Assembly (NCBI GenBank): GCA_016780665.1
Contig: JADHLM010000060.1
Coordinates: 1 to 6,468, forward strand
DNA length: 6,468 nt
DNA from: Hyphomicrobiales bacterium
Lineage (GTDB): Bacteria; Pseudomonadota; Alphaproteobacteria; Rhizobiales; TMED25
Direction of reading: 5' to 3'
Positions 1 to 6,002 of the stretch are shown in pieces (positions within the stretch are counted from its first letter, which is position 1; each line of letters opens with the position of its first letter). Both the position numbers and the translations under genes were made by a program. The notes under the pieces are model-generated. The model was given only the letters and a program-made list of their open reading frames with translations. It made no database searches and was not told the origin of the DNA.

Positions 1-37
1 CTTAAATAAACCCTTTACCCTTGAGGAATTAAATTAA
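1..37 (+). CDS. C-terminal tail of an upstream receiver-domain protein (partial, possibly CckA-like)
   Basis: In the frame starting at base 2 the window opens with codons for LNKPFTLEELN, then TAA at 35-37. It is the only + strand frame not closed within the first nine bases. The Lys-Pro followed by Phe-Thr-Leu-Glu-Glu-Leu matches the end of response-regulator receiver domains, where the conserved Lys before a cis-Pro precedes helix alpha5 (CheY has VKPFT here). In several alphaproteobacteria a hybrid histidine kinase (CckA) lies close to recA, which suggests that identity but does not prove it. The stop falls unusually early in helix alpha5; the frame continues with TVKKIIFD up to TAG at 62-64, as a normal alpha5 would. 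Only eleven codons are visible, so this is tentative. Confidence 0.45.
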   Translation, partial: LNKPFTLEELN

Positions 38-87
38 ACAGTAAAGAAAATAATTTTTGATTAGAAATCCTAATTACAATTTTGTGC

Positions 88-117
88 TTGACTGAATGAG
101 AACAAAAGTGGTACAAA
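88..117 (+). promoter_or_regulatory. Predicted sigma70-type promoter of recA
   Basis: A TTGACT hexamer at 88-93 (five of six matches to TTGACA) is followed after 18 bases by TACAAA at 112-117 (four of six matches to TATAAT). The predicted start, near 124, gives a leader of about 34 bases before the recA ATG. Support comes from the SOS-box-like element at 100-114, which lies in the spacer and reaches the -10, where a LexA repressor would block polymerase. The -10 is weak and the call rests on pattern only. Confidence 0.5.
100..114 (+). promoter_or_regulatory. Candidate LexA (SOS) box upstream of recA
   Basis: The sequence is GAAC-N7-GTAC; on the other strand it reads GTAC-N7-GTTC. The known alphaproteobacterial LexA operator is the direct repeat GTTC-N7-GTTC, so seven of eight defined bases and the exact spacing match. 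It sits between the predicted -35 and -10 of recA, the expected place for an SOS operator. One mismatch in a short degenerate motif leaves room for chance, but the position raises the likelihood. Confidence 0.6.
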
Positions 118-157
118 AGTTTAAATCACTAAATGCTTTACGGAAAGGTATATAGAT

Positions 158-1249
158 ATGTCGGATAAAACGCTACACGCAGTTGAAACAGAAAATGCAA
201 CAGATAGTGCAAAAAATAAGGCCTTAGAGACAGCCTTAACCCAAATTGAAAGGTCGTTTGGTAAGGGCTCAATTATGAAACTTGGTGTTGATGGGGTTGT
301 TGTAGAAATGGAATCAATTTCAACCGGTTCCCTTGGGCTTGATATTGCATTAGGGATAGGTGGTTTTCCAAAGGGTAGAGTGATTGAAATTTATGGACCT
401 GAGTCGTCTGGTAAGACATCGCTGGCATTACATACAATAGCAGAATCCCAGAAAAAAGGTGGGGTTTGTGCGTTCATTGATGCAGAACATGCTCTAGATC
501 CATCTTATGCGAAGAAACTTGGGGTAAATATAGAAGAGCTATTAATATCGCAACCTGATACTGGAGAACAAGCCCTAGAAATTGCAGATACTCTTGTTAG
601 AACTGGTGCTGTTAGTGTGTTAGTTATTGATTCCGTCGCTGCTTTAACACCACGTGCTGAACTTGAAGGAGATATGGGTGACTCACTACCAGGCCTTCAA
701 GCAAGATTAATGAGTCAGGCATTAAGAAAACTAACGGGTTCAATATCCAGATCAAATACTATGGTGATTTTTATAAATCAAATAAGAATGAAAATTGGCG
801 TAATGTTTGGAAGTCCAGAAACTACAACTGGCGGTAATGCGCTGAAATTTTATGCTTCTGTGAGGATTGATATAAGAAAGGTTACTCAAATTAAAGAAAA
901 AGACGAGGTTATTGGACACGAGACTAGATGTAAAGTAGTAAAAAATAAAGTCGCACCTCCATTCAGACAAGTAGAGTTTGATATTATGTATGGAGAAGGT
1001 ATTTCTAAAGCTGGTGAACTAATAGATCTTGGTGTAAAGATTGGAATAATTGACAAAGCCGGTTCTTGGTACGCATATGGTGATGAGAGGCTTGGTCAAG
1101 GTAAAGAAAATGCAAGACAATTTCTAAAAAATCATTCTGAAATTGCAGATGATATCGAACAGAAGATAAGAAATTCATATAGTAAGAAAGATGAAGTGAT
1201 TAATGAAGCAGTTCATGATGATGAAAAAAATGTTCAGATCTCCGAATAA
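158..1249 (+). CDS. recA: Recombinase RecA
   Basis: RecA is the cytoplasmic ATP-dependent strand-exchange protein of homologous recombination and the co-protease that triggers LexA self-cleavage. The 363-residue product carries all hallmarks: Walker A GPESSGKT at 80-87, catalytic Glu110 in FIDAEHALD, Walker B VLVID ending at Asp158, loop L1 near 170-180 (EGDMGDSLPGL), the allosteric Gln208 in INQIR, and loop L2 through 225 (GSPETTTGG). Numbering runs 14 ahead of E. coli RecA, all from a longer N-terminus; the C-terminal tail is acidic as usual. The ATG has a good Shine-Dalgarno, GGAAAGG at 142-148, nine bases upstream, which fixes the start. alaS follows after 49 bases on the same strand, a common alphaproteobacterial order. 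A LexA-box-like site upstream predicts SOS induction. No key residue is missing. Confidence 0.99.
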   Translation: MSDKTLHAVETENATDSAKNKALETALTQIERSFGKGSIMKLGVDGVVVEMESISTGSLGLDIALGIGGFPKGRVIEIYGPESSGKTSLALHTIAESQKKGGVCAFIDAEHALDPSYAKKLGVNIEELLISQPDTGEQALEIADTLVRTGAVSVLVIDSVAALTPRAELEGDMGDSLPGLQARLMSQALRKLTGSISRSNTMVIFINQIRMKIGVMFGSPETTTGGNALKFYASVRIDIRKVTQIKEKDEVIGHETRCKVVKNKVAPPFRQVEFDIMYGEGISKAGELIDLGVKIGIIDKAGSWYAYGDERLGQGKENARQFLKNHSEIADDIEQKIRNSYSKKDEVINEAVHDDEKNVQISE

Positions 1250-1262
1250 ACATCAAACATTA

Positions 1263-1292
1263 TAGACATAGAAACTATCACTAGTTTATAAT
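1263..1292 (+). promoter_or_regulatory. Predicted alaS promoter placing the transcript start on the ATG
   Basis: TAGACA at 1263-1268 (five of six matches to TTGACA) is separated by 18 bases from a perfect TATAAT at 1287-1292. Six bases later the alaS ATG begins at 1299, so the expected start point (about seven bases after the -10) falls on or next to the start codon. No Shine-Dalgarno precedes alaS, which fits a leaderless mRNA. A TATAAT can arise by chance in AT-rich DNA; the -35 match and missing Shine-Dalgarno make this better than random. Confidence 0.5.
1272..1287. repeat. Short perfect inverted repeat inside the alaS promoter spacer
   Basis: AAACTA at 1272-1277 and TAGTTT at 1282-1287 are perfect inverted copies separated by TCAC. 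The dyad fills the spacer between the predicted -35 and -10 of alaS and touches the -10. With a single G-C pair it is too weak for a terminator of recA and has no proper U-tract after it. It could be an operator; E. coli AlaRS is reported to repress its own gene by binding a palindrome near the promoter, but that link is only an analogy. Chance occurrence is quite possible. Confidence 0.3.
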
Positions 1293-1298
1293 CGTTTT

Positions 1299-3947
1299 AT
1301 GATTACATCAAATGAAGTTAGGAATGTTTTTCTTGATTATTTTAAATCAAAAAATCATATAATAAATAAATCAAGTCCCCTCGTACCACTTAACGATCCT
1401 ACGTTACTATTTACAAATGCTGGGATGGTTCAGTTTAAAAATTTTTTTACCGGTGTTGAAAAAACTGACCTTGAAAGAGTTGTCACTTCACAGAAATGTG
1501 TAAGAGCAGGTGGAAAGCATAATGATCTAGATAATGTAGGATACACTCACAGACATCATACATTTTTTGAAATGTTGGGTAATTTTTCATTTGGTGATTA
1601 TTTCAAAGAAGGCGCTATTGAATATGCATGGGAATTGATAACTAAGGAATATGCAATTCCAAAAGAAAAGCTTCTTGTAACCGTATTTCATGAAGATGCA
1701 GATGCACTTAATTTATGGAAAAAGATTTCAGGATTAAGTGATGATAAAATAATAAAAATAAATACAAGTGATAATTTTTGGTCAATGGGCGATACAGGTC
1801 CATGTGGTCCTTGTTCAGAAATTTTTTACGATCATGGCGATCACATCGATGGAGGACCACCAGGATCACCTAATGAAGATGGGGATCGTTTTGTCGAAAT
1901 TTGGAATTTAGTCTTTATGCAATATGAGCAAGTTGACTCATCAAGAAGAATTGACCTACCAAATCCATCCATTGATACAGGAATGGGTTTAGAACGGATG
2001 ACTGCTGTTCTTAACGGAACTCACTCAAATTTTGATATTGATATATTCCAGTCAATAATAGATAAGATAACAAATGTAGTTAAAAAATCCCCAGATGATG
2101 ATATCGCTAGTTATAGAGTGATTGCAGATCATCTAAGATCAACAGCATTTTTAATAGCTGATGGCGTATTACCATCTAATGAAGGACGGGGATACGTTCT
2201 AAGGAGAATATGCAGACGTGCAACCAGACATGCAGACTTGATAGGATATAAGAAACCATTATTACATCAACTTTTACCAACACTCATCGAAACTATGGGA
2301 GAAGCATATCCAGAGATAGGTAATAATATTTCACTTATCAAAGAAACGCTAGAATATGAAGAAACTAAATTTAGAGAAACCTTAAGTAGAGGACTTAAAA
2401 TACTTAATGATGAGCTCACCAACCACTCACAAGATGAAGTGTTCTCTGGTAAGACAGCATTTAAGTTGTACGATACTTATGGATTCCCATTAGACTTAAC
2501 TGAGGACCTTTTGAAGGCTAAGAATATGACTGTCGATATAAAGACATTTAATGCTGAAATGGATCTTCAAAAGAGTCAAACTAAAGCTTCATGGAAGGGA
2601 TCTGGTGAACAAGCCGATAGTAAATTTTATTTTGAATTACTGAATAAATATCCTCAGACAATATTCCATGGGTATAGTGATTATGAGTCTACCGGAAATG
2701 TTATTGCTATCATTGCAGATGAAAAAGAAGTTGATATTGTAAAGGCAGATAACGATGCAACCTTGATAATGGACCAAACAATTTTTTATGCCGAGTCAGG
2801 GGGGCAAGTTGCAGATATAGGAGAACTTATCAGCGAAGATGCTAGCATTAGGTTTATTGTAAAAGATGTACAAAAAATTGGTGGATCTCTTTTTCTTCAT
2901 AACGGAACACTCTCTCTAAAATCAAAAGATTTAAAAGTTGGACAAAAATTATTTCAAAAGATTGATAGAGATTTTAGGAAAAAGATTTCAAAAAATCATT
3001 CAGCAACCCATCTGTTGCATGAGTCATTGAGGCAAATATTAGGTGACCACATATCTCAAAAAGGATCTTTGGTTAATGATAAAAGACTACGATTTGATTT
3101 TAGTCACCAAAAACCAATACCAAATAGTGATATTTTAGAAATTGAAAAAATAGCTAACTATATTGTTATGCAAAATAACTCAGTTGAAACACAAGTTATG
3201 TCAACGGATGATGCTATGAAGACAGGTGCTAGAGCTTTATTTGGTGAAAAATATGGAAAAGAAGTGAGGGTCGTATCAATGGGTAATTTTAATGATAAAA
3301 AATTCTCTGTTGAGTTATGCGGTGGAACTCACGTGAAGAACACTGGTGACATAGGTCCAATAAAAATTATGGCAGAGCAGGGAATTGCTTCAGGCGTTAG
3401 AAGAATTGAGGCTATTACTGGGCAAGAAGCCATAAATTATCTTTCAAAACAGAATTCTCTAATGATTAAAGCTAGAGAACTTCTCAATGCACAAGGCGAT
3501 GATATTATTGAAAAATTAGAAGTATTAATTAAGCAGAAAAAGAATATCGAAAAGGAACTTGATGCTCTAACTCAAAAGAATAAATTCAAGAATATAAGTG
3601 ATAACCTTGAAGAGCTATTGATAGGTGATATAAATCTGATTTACCAAAATCTTGATAATGTTTCACCTAAAGATTTACGAAAGTTAATGGATGACACCAA
3701 AGCAAAAATCAAATCTGCAATCATAATTCTCATAGGTGATCAAGATGGAAAGAAAATGCTAATTGCGGGTGTTACAAATGATTTGGTAGATAAATATAGT
3801 GCAAATGAAATTGTTAAAATAATATCTACATTCTCAGACATCAAAGGTGGAGGACGAAATGATATGGCCCAAGCAGGCGGTAGCAATGTAGGAGAAAAAA
3901 GTCAAATAATAGATACCGTCACTAAATATATCAGGGATAAAAGTTAA
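1299..3947 (+). CDS. alaS: Alanyl-tRNA synthetase
   Basis: Cytoplasmic class II synthetase that charges tRNA-Ala with alanine and clears mischarged Ser- and Gly-tRNA-Ala. At 882 residues it is full length (E. coli 876). The N-terminal catalytic domain shows class II motif 1 (TFFEMLGNFSFG from residue 88), the EIWNLVFMQ segment from 200, and motif 3 with GMGLER at 228-233. The editing domain has its zinc-binding pair HSATH (His567, His571) and CGGTH (Cys674, His678). A C-Ala domain closes the protein, with the conserved GGGR-DMAQAGG segment near 850-861. The start MITSNEVRNVFLDYF aligns with the family N-terminus, so this ATG is right although no Shine-Dalgarno precedes it. It follows recA by 49 bases, may be co-transcribed and also have its own promoter, and converges with zur 7 bases downstream. 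No catalytic or editing residue appears lost. Confidence 0.99.
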   Translation: MITSNEVRNVFLDYFKSKNHIINKSSPLVPLNDPTLLFTNAGMVQFKNFFTGVEKTDLERVVTSQKCVRAGGKHNDLDNVGYTHRHHTFFEMLGNFSFGDYFKEGAIEYAWELITKEYAIPKEKLLVTVFHEDADALNLWKKISGLSDDKIIKINTSDNFWSMGDTGPCGPCSEIFYDHGDHIDGGPPGSPNEDGDRFVEIWNLVFMQYEQVDSSRRIDLPNPSIDTGMGLERMTAVLNGTHSNFDIDIFQSIIDKITNVVKKSPDDDIASYRVIADHLRSTAFLIADGVLPSNEGRGYVLRRICRRATRHADLIGYKKPLLHQLLPTLIETMGEAYPEIGNNISLIKETLEYEETKFRETLSRGLKILNDELTNHSQDEVFSGKTAFKLYDTYGFPLDLTEDLLKAKNMTVDIKTFNAEMDLQKSQTKASWKGSGEQADSKFYFELLNKYPQTIFHGYSDYESTGNVIAIIADEKEVDIVKADNDATLIMDQTIFYAESGGQVADIGELISEDASIRFIVKDVQKIGGSLFLHNGTLSLKSKDLKVGQKLFQKIDRDFRKKISKNHSATHLLHESLRQILGDHISQKGSLVNDKRLRFDFSHQKPIPNSDILEIEKIANYIVMQNNSVETQVMSTDDAMKTGARALFGEKYGKEVRVVSMGNFNDKKFSVELCGGTHVKNTGDIGPIKIMAEQGIASGVRRIEAITGQEAINYLSKQNSLMIKARELLNAQGDDIIEKLEVLIKQKKNIEKELDALTQKNKFKNISDNLEELLIGDINLIYQNLDNVSPKDLRKLMDDTKAKIKSAIIILIGDQDGKKMLIAGVTNDLVDKYSANEIVKIISTFSDIKGGGRNDMAQAGGSNVGEKSQIIDTVTKYIRDKS

Positions 3948-3954
3948 TACATAA

Positions 3955-4341
3955 CTAACGGCATCCCTTACAAAAACCAAATATTTCTAGATTGTGGGTG
4001 GCATATTTGAAATCTGATTTTTTTGTAAGTTTTGAGAATTCATCTGTTAAATTATTATCGTTTATCTCACTTACATTCTTGCATTTCTCACAAATTAGAA
4101 ATGATGTAGATTTTTTTATATCACAATTTTTATTTTTGCAGGCAATATAGGAATTTAGGCTTTCAATTTTATGAACAGCTCCAATTTCAATTAATTTATC
4201 GAGCGCTCGGTATACTTGTTGAGGTGATTTAATTCCTTTTTTTTGAATGTTAAAAAGAATACTATACGCTCCAAGAGGCTGATCAGATTTCTCAAGGGAA
4301 TTTAGGACAATTTGTTGAGTATTAGTTAAATTTTTTTCCAT
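3955..4341 (-). CDS. zur: Zinc uptake regulator Zur (Fur family)
   Basis: Zur is a dimeric Zn2+-sensing repressor of zinc uptake genes. The 128-residue product has the winged-helix region (PLGAYSIL, then PQQVYRALDKLIEIGAVHKIESLNSY around 40-65) typical of Zur rather than Fur. The structural zinc site is complete: Cys84, Cys87 and Cys124, Cys127. At the sensing site, His57, Cys68 and Glu92 match E. coli His77, Cys88 and Glu111, but the position of E. coli His96 holds Lys77; Cys73 nearby may stand in. The protein begins just before the LTxxQ segment, lacking about 20 N-terminal residues usual in the family, and it cannot be extended: the znuB stop is in the same frame 15 bases upstream. It is the third gene of znuC-znuB-zur, 12 bases after znuB, so it is probably self-repressed via the Zur box at 5933-5955. 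No clear Shine-Dalgarno is seen. Four A7-A8 tracts occur in the gene. Confidence 0.93.
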   Translation of the reverse strand: MEKNLTNTQQIVLNSLEKSDQPLGAYSILFNIQKKGIKSPQQVYRALDKLIEIGAVHKIESLNSYIACKNKNCDIKKSTSFLICEKCKNVSEINDNNLTDEFSKLTKKSDFKYATHNLEIFGFCKGCR

Positions 4342-4353
4342 GTTGCTAATTTT

Positions 4354-5169
4354 CTATTTAATTCTCCCAACAAATATTCTCTTTGTTATTGGTAGTAATG
4401 ATATAATGAATAGTAAAGAAGCTGCAACCAAAATCGATGGTCCAGAAGATGTATTTAACCCAAGTGATGTATATAATCCAATAACAATTGAAATCACACC
4501 AGCCATGCTTGCAATGAATAGCATTTGAATTGGGTTTGTTGATAAATTTCGGGCAAGTGCTGCTGGTATAATTAATAATCCTGTAATGAGAAGGATTCCT
4601 ATCATTTTTATTGATATTGCAATTATCCCAGATAATAGGATTATGAATATTATATCGTATCTTTTGGGTTTCATGTTTTCTGAAGCAGCAATATCCCGAT
4701 TTACAGTCCCAGCAAGTAAATATTGCCAAATGCCATAGAAAACTAATAATATTAATGGCCCAATAGTCCAAATAACCAACACATCAATTTTATTTACAGC
4801 AAGTATGTCACCAAATAATAGTCCCATTATATCAAAGCGGATGAATGATAAATATCCAACCACTAATAGCCCAAGGGATAGACTTGCATGAGATAATAAT
4901 CCAAGTAAAGAGTCAGAAGGGAGCTCTGTTTTCTCGAGTAGATAGAGTAACATGATTGCAACTGTAATTGATACTAAGAAGACTGTAATTGAAATGTTTA
5001 TAGAAAAAATGTAACCAAGAGTCACACCGAGCAGAGACGAGTGTGATAGGGTTTCACCAAAATATGATAGTCTTCTCCAAACAACAAAGCAGCCGAATGG
5101 ACCTGCAATTAATGCAATACCAATACCCACTATTAATGCTCTTATGAAAAAATCATCTAATAATGTCAT
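4354..5169 (-). CDS. znuB: Zinc ABC transporter permease ZnuB
   Basis: ZnuB is the inner-membrane permease that carries Zn2+ from ZnuA into the cytoplasm, powered by ZnuC. The protein is almost wholly hydrophobic with about seven or eight membrane segments. Family landmarks are AGPFGCFVVWRRLSYFGETLSHSSLLG near residues 22-48, the GILLITGLLIIPAA segment around 191-204, and SGPSI near 242-246. I place the start at the ATG at 5169 (271 residues), which puts the VVWRR motif about 30 residues in, as in E. coli ZnuB. A TTG at 5184, directly abutting the znuC stop, would add five residues; a GGA lies ten bases before the ATG but nothing similar before the TTG. The gene lies between znuC and zur in a tight operon. 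Closest alternatives are manganese or iron ABC-3 permeases, but Zur linkage and the His-rich partners favour zinc. Confidence 0.95.
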   Translation of the reverse strand: MTLLDDFFIRALIVGIGIALIAGPFGCFVVWRRLSYFGETLSHSSLLGVTLGYIFSINISITVFLVSITVAIMLLYLLEKTELPSDSLLGLLSHASLSLGLLVVGYLSFIRFDIMGLLFGDILAVNKIDVLVIWTIGPLILLVFYGIWQYLLAGTVNRDIAASENMKPKRYDIIFIILLSGIIAISIKMIGILLITGLLIIPAALARNLSTNPIQMLFIASMAGVISIVIGLYTSLGLNTSSGPSILVAASLLFIISLLPITKRIFVGRIK

Positions 5170-5184
5170 ATTTCTTATATCCAA

Positions 5185-5907
5185 TTAATGTGAATGGTCA
5201 TGATCGTGCTCATATGGAGAGAGTGTTTGTGATGCTTTTTCACCAAATAGATCAATAAATTCTTTACTTTGAATGATTGTTTTAGGAGATCCTGAACAAC
5301 ATATATGTCCATTTAAACAAATTACATTATTTGTACTAGACATAACAAAATGCAAATCATGGGATATCAATATTGTGCCACAGTTTAATTCAGAAGATAT
5401 ATTATTAATTAGATTATATAGGGCAATTTCACCATTAAAATCTACGCCCTGAACGGGTTCATCCAGAATTAATAGTTGTGGCTTATTTACAATTGCTCTT
5501 GCTAAAAGTACTCTTTGAAGTTCTCCCCCCGACAAATTATCTAGATTTTTGTGTATGAGAGAAGCCACGCCTGTCATTTCAAGTGCGTTATTAATCTCCT
5601 CTAACTTTATTTTTTTGGTAAGCATCATAAAATCAATAACTCTTAGAGGAAGAGTCCAGTTAATTTCAAGCTTTTGAGGTACATAAGCAATTTTATTTGT
5701 ATGCAGAGTAATACTTCCCATATCAGGTTTTAATATACCTAGTGCCATTTTTGCAGTAGTACTTTTTCCGGAACCATTTGGCCCAATTATTGTTAAAATT
5801 TCCCCTTCACTCAATGTGAAACTTACATCTCTTACAATCCATTTATCAGATCTAAAAACACCAGCTTGGTTTAGTTCTAATAAGATTTTATTACTCTTTG
5901 TATTCAT
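5185..5907 (-). CDS. znuC: Zinc ABC transporter ATPase ZnuC
   Basis: ZnuC is the cytoplasmic ATP-binding subunit that drives zinc import through ZnuB. The 240-residue product has a complete ABC set in order: Walker A GPNGSGKST at 42-50, Q-loop Gln78 in YVPQ, signature LSGGE at 125-129, Walker B LLILDEP at 145-151 with catalytic Glu150, D-loop GVD at 154-156, and switch His183 in ISHDLH. It ends in a His/Asp-rich tail, with His at 234, 236, 238 and 240, which probably binds metal; such tails are known in ZnuC relatives. It is the first gene of the minus-strand operon, with the znuB ATG 15 bases after its stop. Its ATG lies 27 bases from the Zur box, beyond a predicted promoter, and has no evident Shine-Dalgarno. 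The family includes manganese importers, but neighbours point to zinc. Confidence 0.96.
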   Translation of the reverse strand: MNTKSNKILLELNQAGVFRSDKWIVRDVSFTLSEGEILTIIGPNGSGKSTTAKMALGILKPDMGSITLHTNKIAYVPQKLEINWTLPLRVIDFMMLTKKIKLEEINNALEMTGVASLIHKNLDNLSGGELQRVLLARAIVNKPQLLILDEPVQGVDFNGEIALYNLINNISSELNCGTILISHDLHFVMSSTNNVICLNGHICCSGSPKTIIQSKEFIDLFGEKASQTLSPYEHDHDHSH

Positions 5908-5923
5908 TTTTTAACTTTTTATA

Positions 5924-5952
5924 TTTACAAGTGTTATGTTATAATATAACAA
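5924..5952 (+). promoter_or_regulatory. Probable znuA promoter region, exact hexamers uncertain
   Basis: The + strand has TTTACA at 5924-5929 (five of six to TTGACA), TATAAT at 5940-5945, TATAAC at 5945-5950 and TAACAA at 5947-5952. None pairs well: TTTACA to TATAAC leaves only 15 bases, TTTACA to TAACAA leaves 17 but has a poor -10, and TATAAT lacks a good -35. Whichever is used, the -10 falls within the Zur box. A znuA promoter must lie here or just downstream, since the spacer is only 95 bases. Confidence 0.35.
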
Positions 5953-5955
5953 TTT
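5933..5955. promoter_or_regulatory. Zur box between znuC and znuA
   Basis: A perfect dyad, TGTTATA-A-TATAACA, lies at 5937-5951 in the divergent spacer. Over the 23 bases 5933-5955 it matches the known gammaproteobacterial Zur consensus (GAAATGTTATA-N-TATAACATTTC) at all but four flanking positions. It overlaps -10-like hexamers on both strands (TATAAT at 5940-5945 on +, TATTAT at 5946-5941 on -), so bound Zur would silence znuA and znuCB-zur together. A lone half-site-like stretch (GATATGTTA on the - strand, 5968-5960) lies beside it and might be part of a second, weaker site. Confidence 0.85.
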
Positions 5956-5970
5956 TAATTAACATATCAA
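5941..5970 (-). promoter_or_regulatory. Predicted promoter of znuC-znuB-zur
   Basis: On the - strand TTGATA (5970-5965, five of six matches to TTGACA) is followed after 18 bases by TATTAT (5946-5941). The expected start near 5934 gives a leader of about 27 bases before the znuC ATG. The -10 lies inside the Zur palindrome, as expected for a zinc-repressed promoter. AT-rich surroundings allow other hexamer choices. Confidence 0.5.
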
Positions 5971-6002
5971 TAAATCAAAAATAACACAATAGCGAGAAAA
6001 AT

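Noticed and set aside
13..46. CTTTAC / GTAAAG inverted repeat upstream of recA, considered as a terminator for the upstream gene
   Set aside because: The arms are six bases with a 22-base loop and little G-C, and the left arm overlaps the apparent coding tail; not a convincing hairpin.
752..970. 72-residue open frame on the - strand within recA
   Set aside because: It lies fully antisense to a highly conserved part of recA, has no recognisable motif and no ribosome site; it is a by-product of recA codon use.
3942..3956. Five-base inverted repeat AGTTA/TAACT at the alaS-zur stop codons, considered as a shared terminator
   Set aside because: Five pairs with one G-C pair and no U-tract cannot form a stable terminator; it largely reflects the two facing stop codons.
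3967..4029. Perfect 10-base inverted repeat (CTTACAAAAA / TTTTTGTAAG) just after alaS, considered as a bidirectional terminator
   Set aside because: The loop would be 43 bases, the arms are mostly A/T, the U-run is inside the stem rather than after it, and both arms are zur coding sequence. Such repeats are expected by chance in AT-rich DNA.
4340..4528. 62-residue open frame on the + strand over the znuB/zur junction
   Set aside because: It is antisense to the end of znuB, begins inside the complement of the zur start codon, and shows no family features or ribosome site.
4358..4771. 137-residue open frame on the - strand overlapping znuB
   Set aside because: It is a shifted frame of the well-supported znuB gene; its Cys/Trp/Tyr/Ile-rich composition is typical of out-of-frame translation of membrane protein codons.
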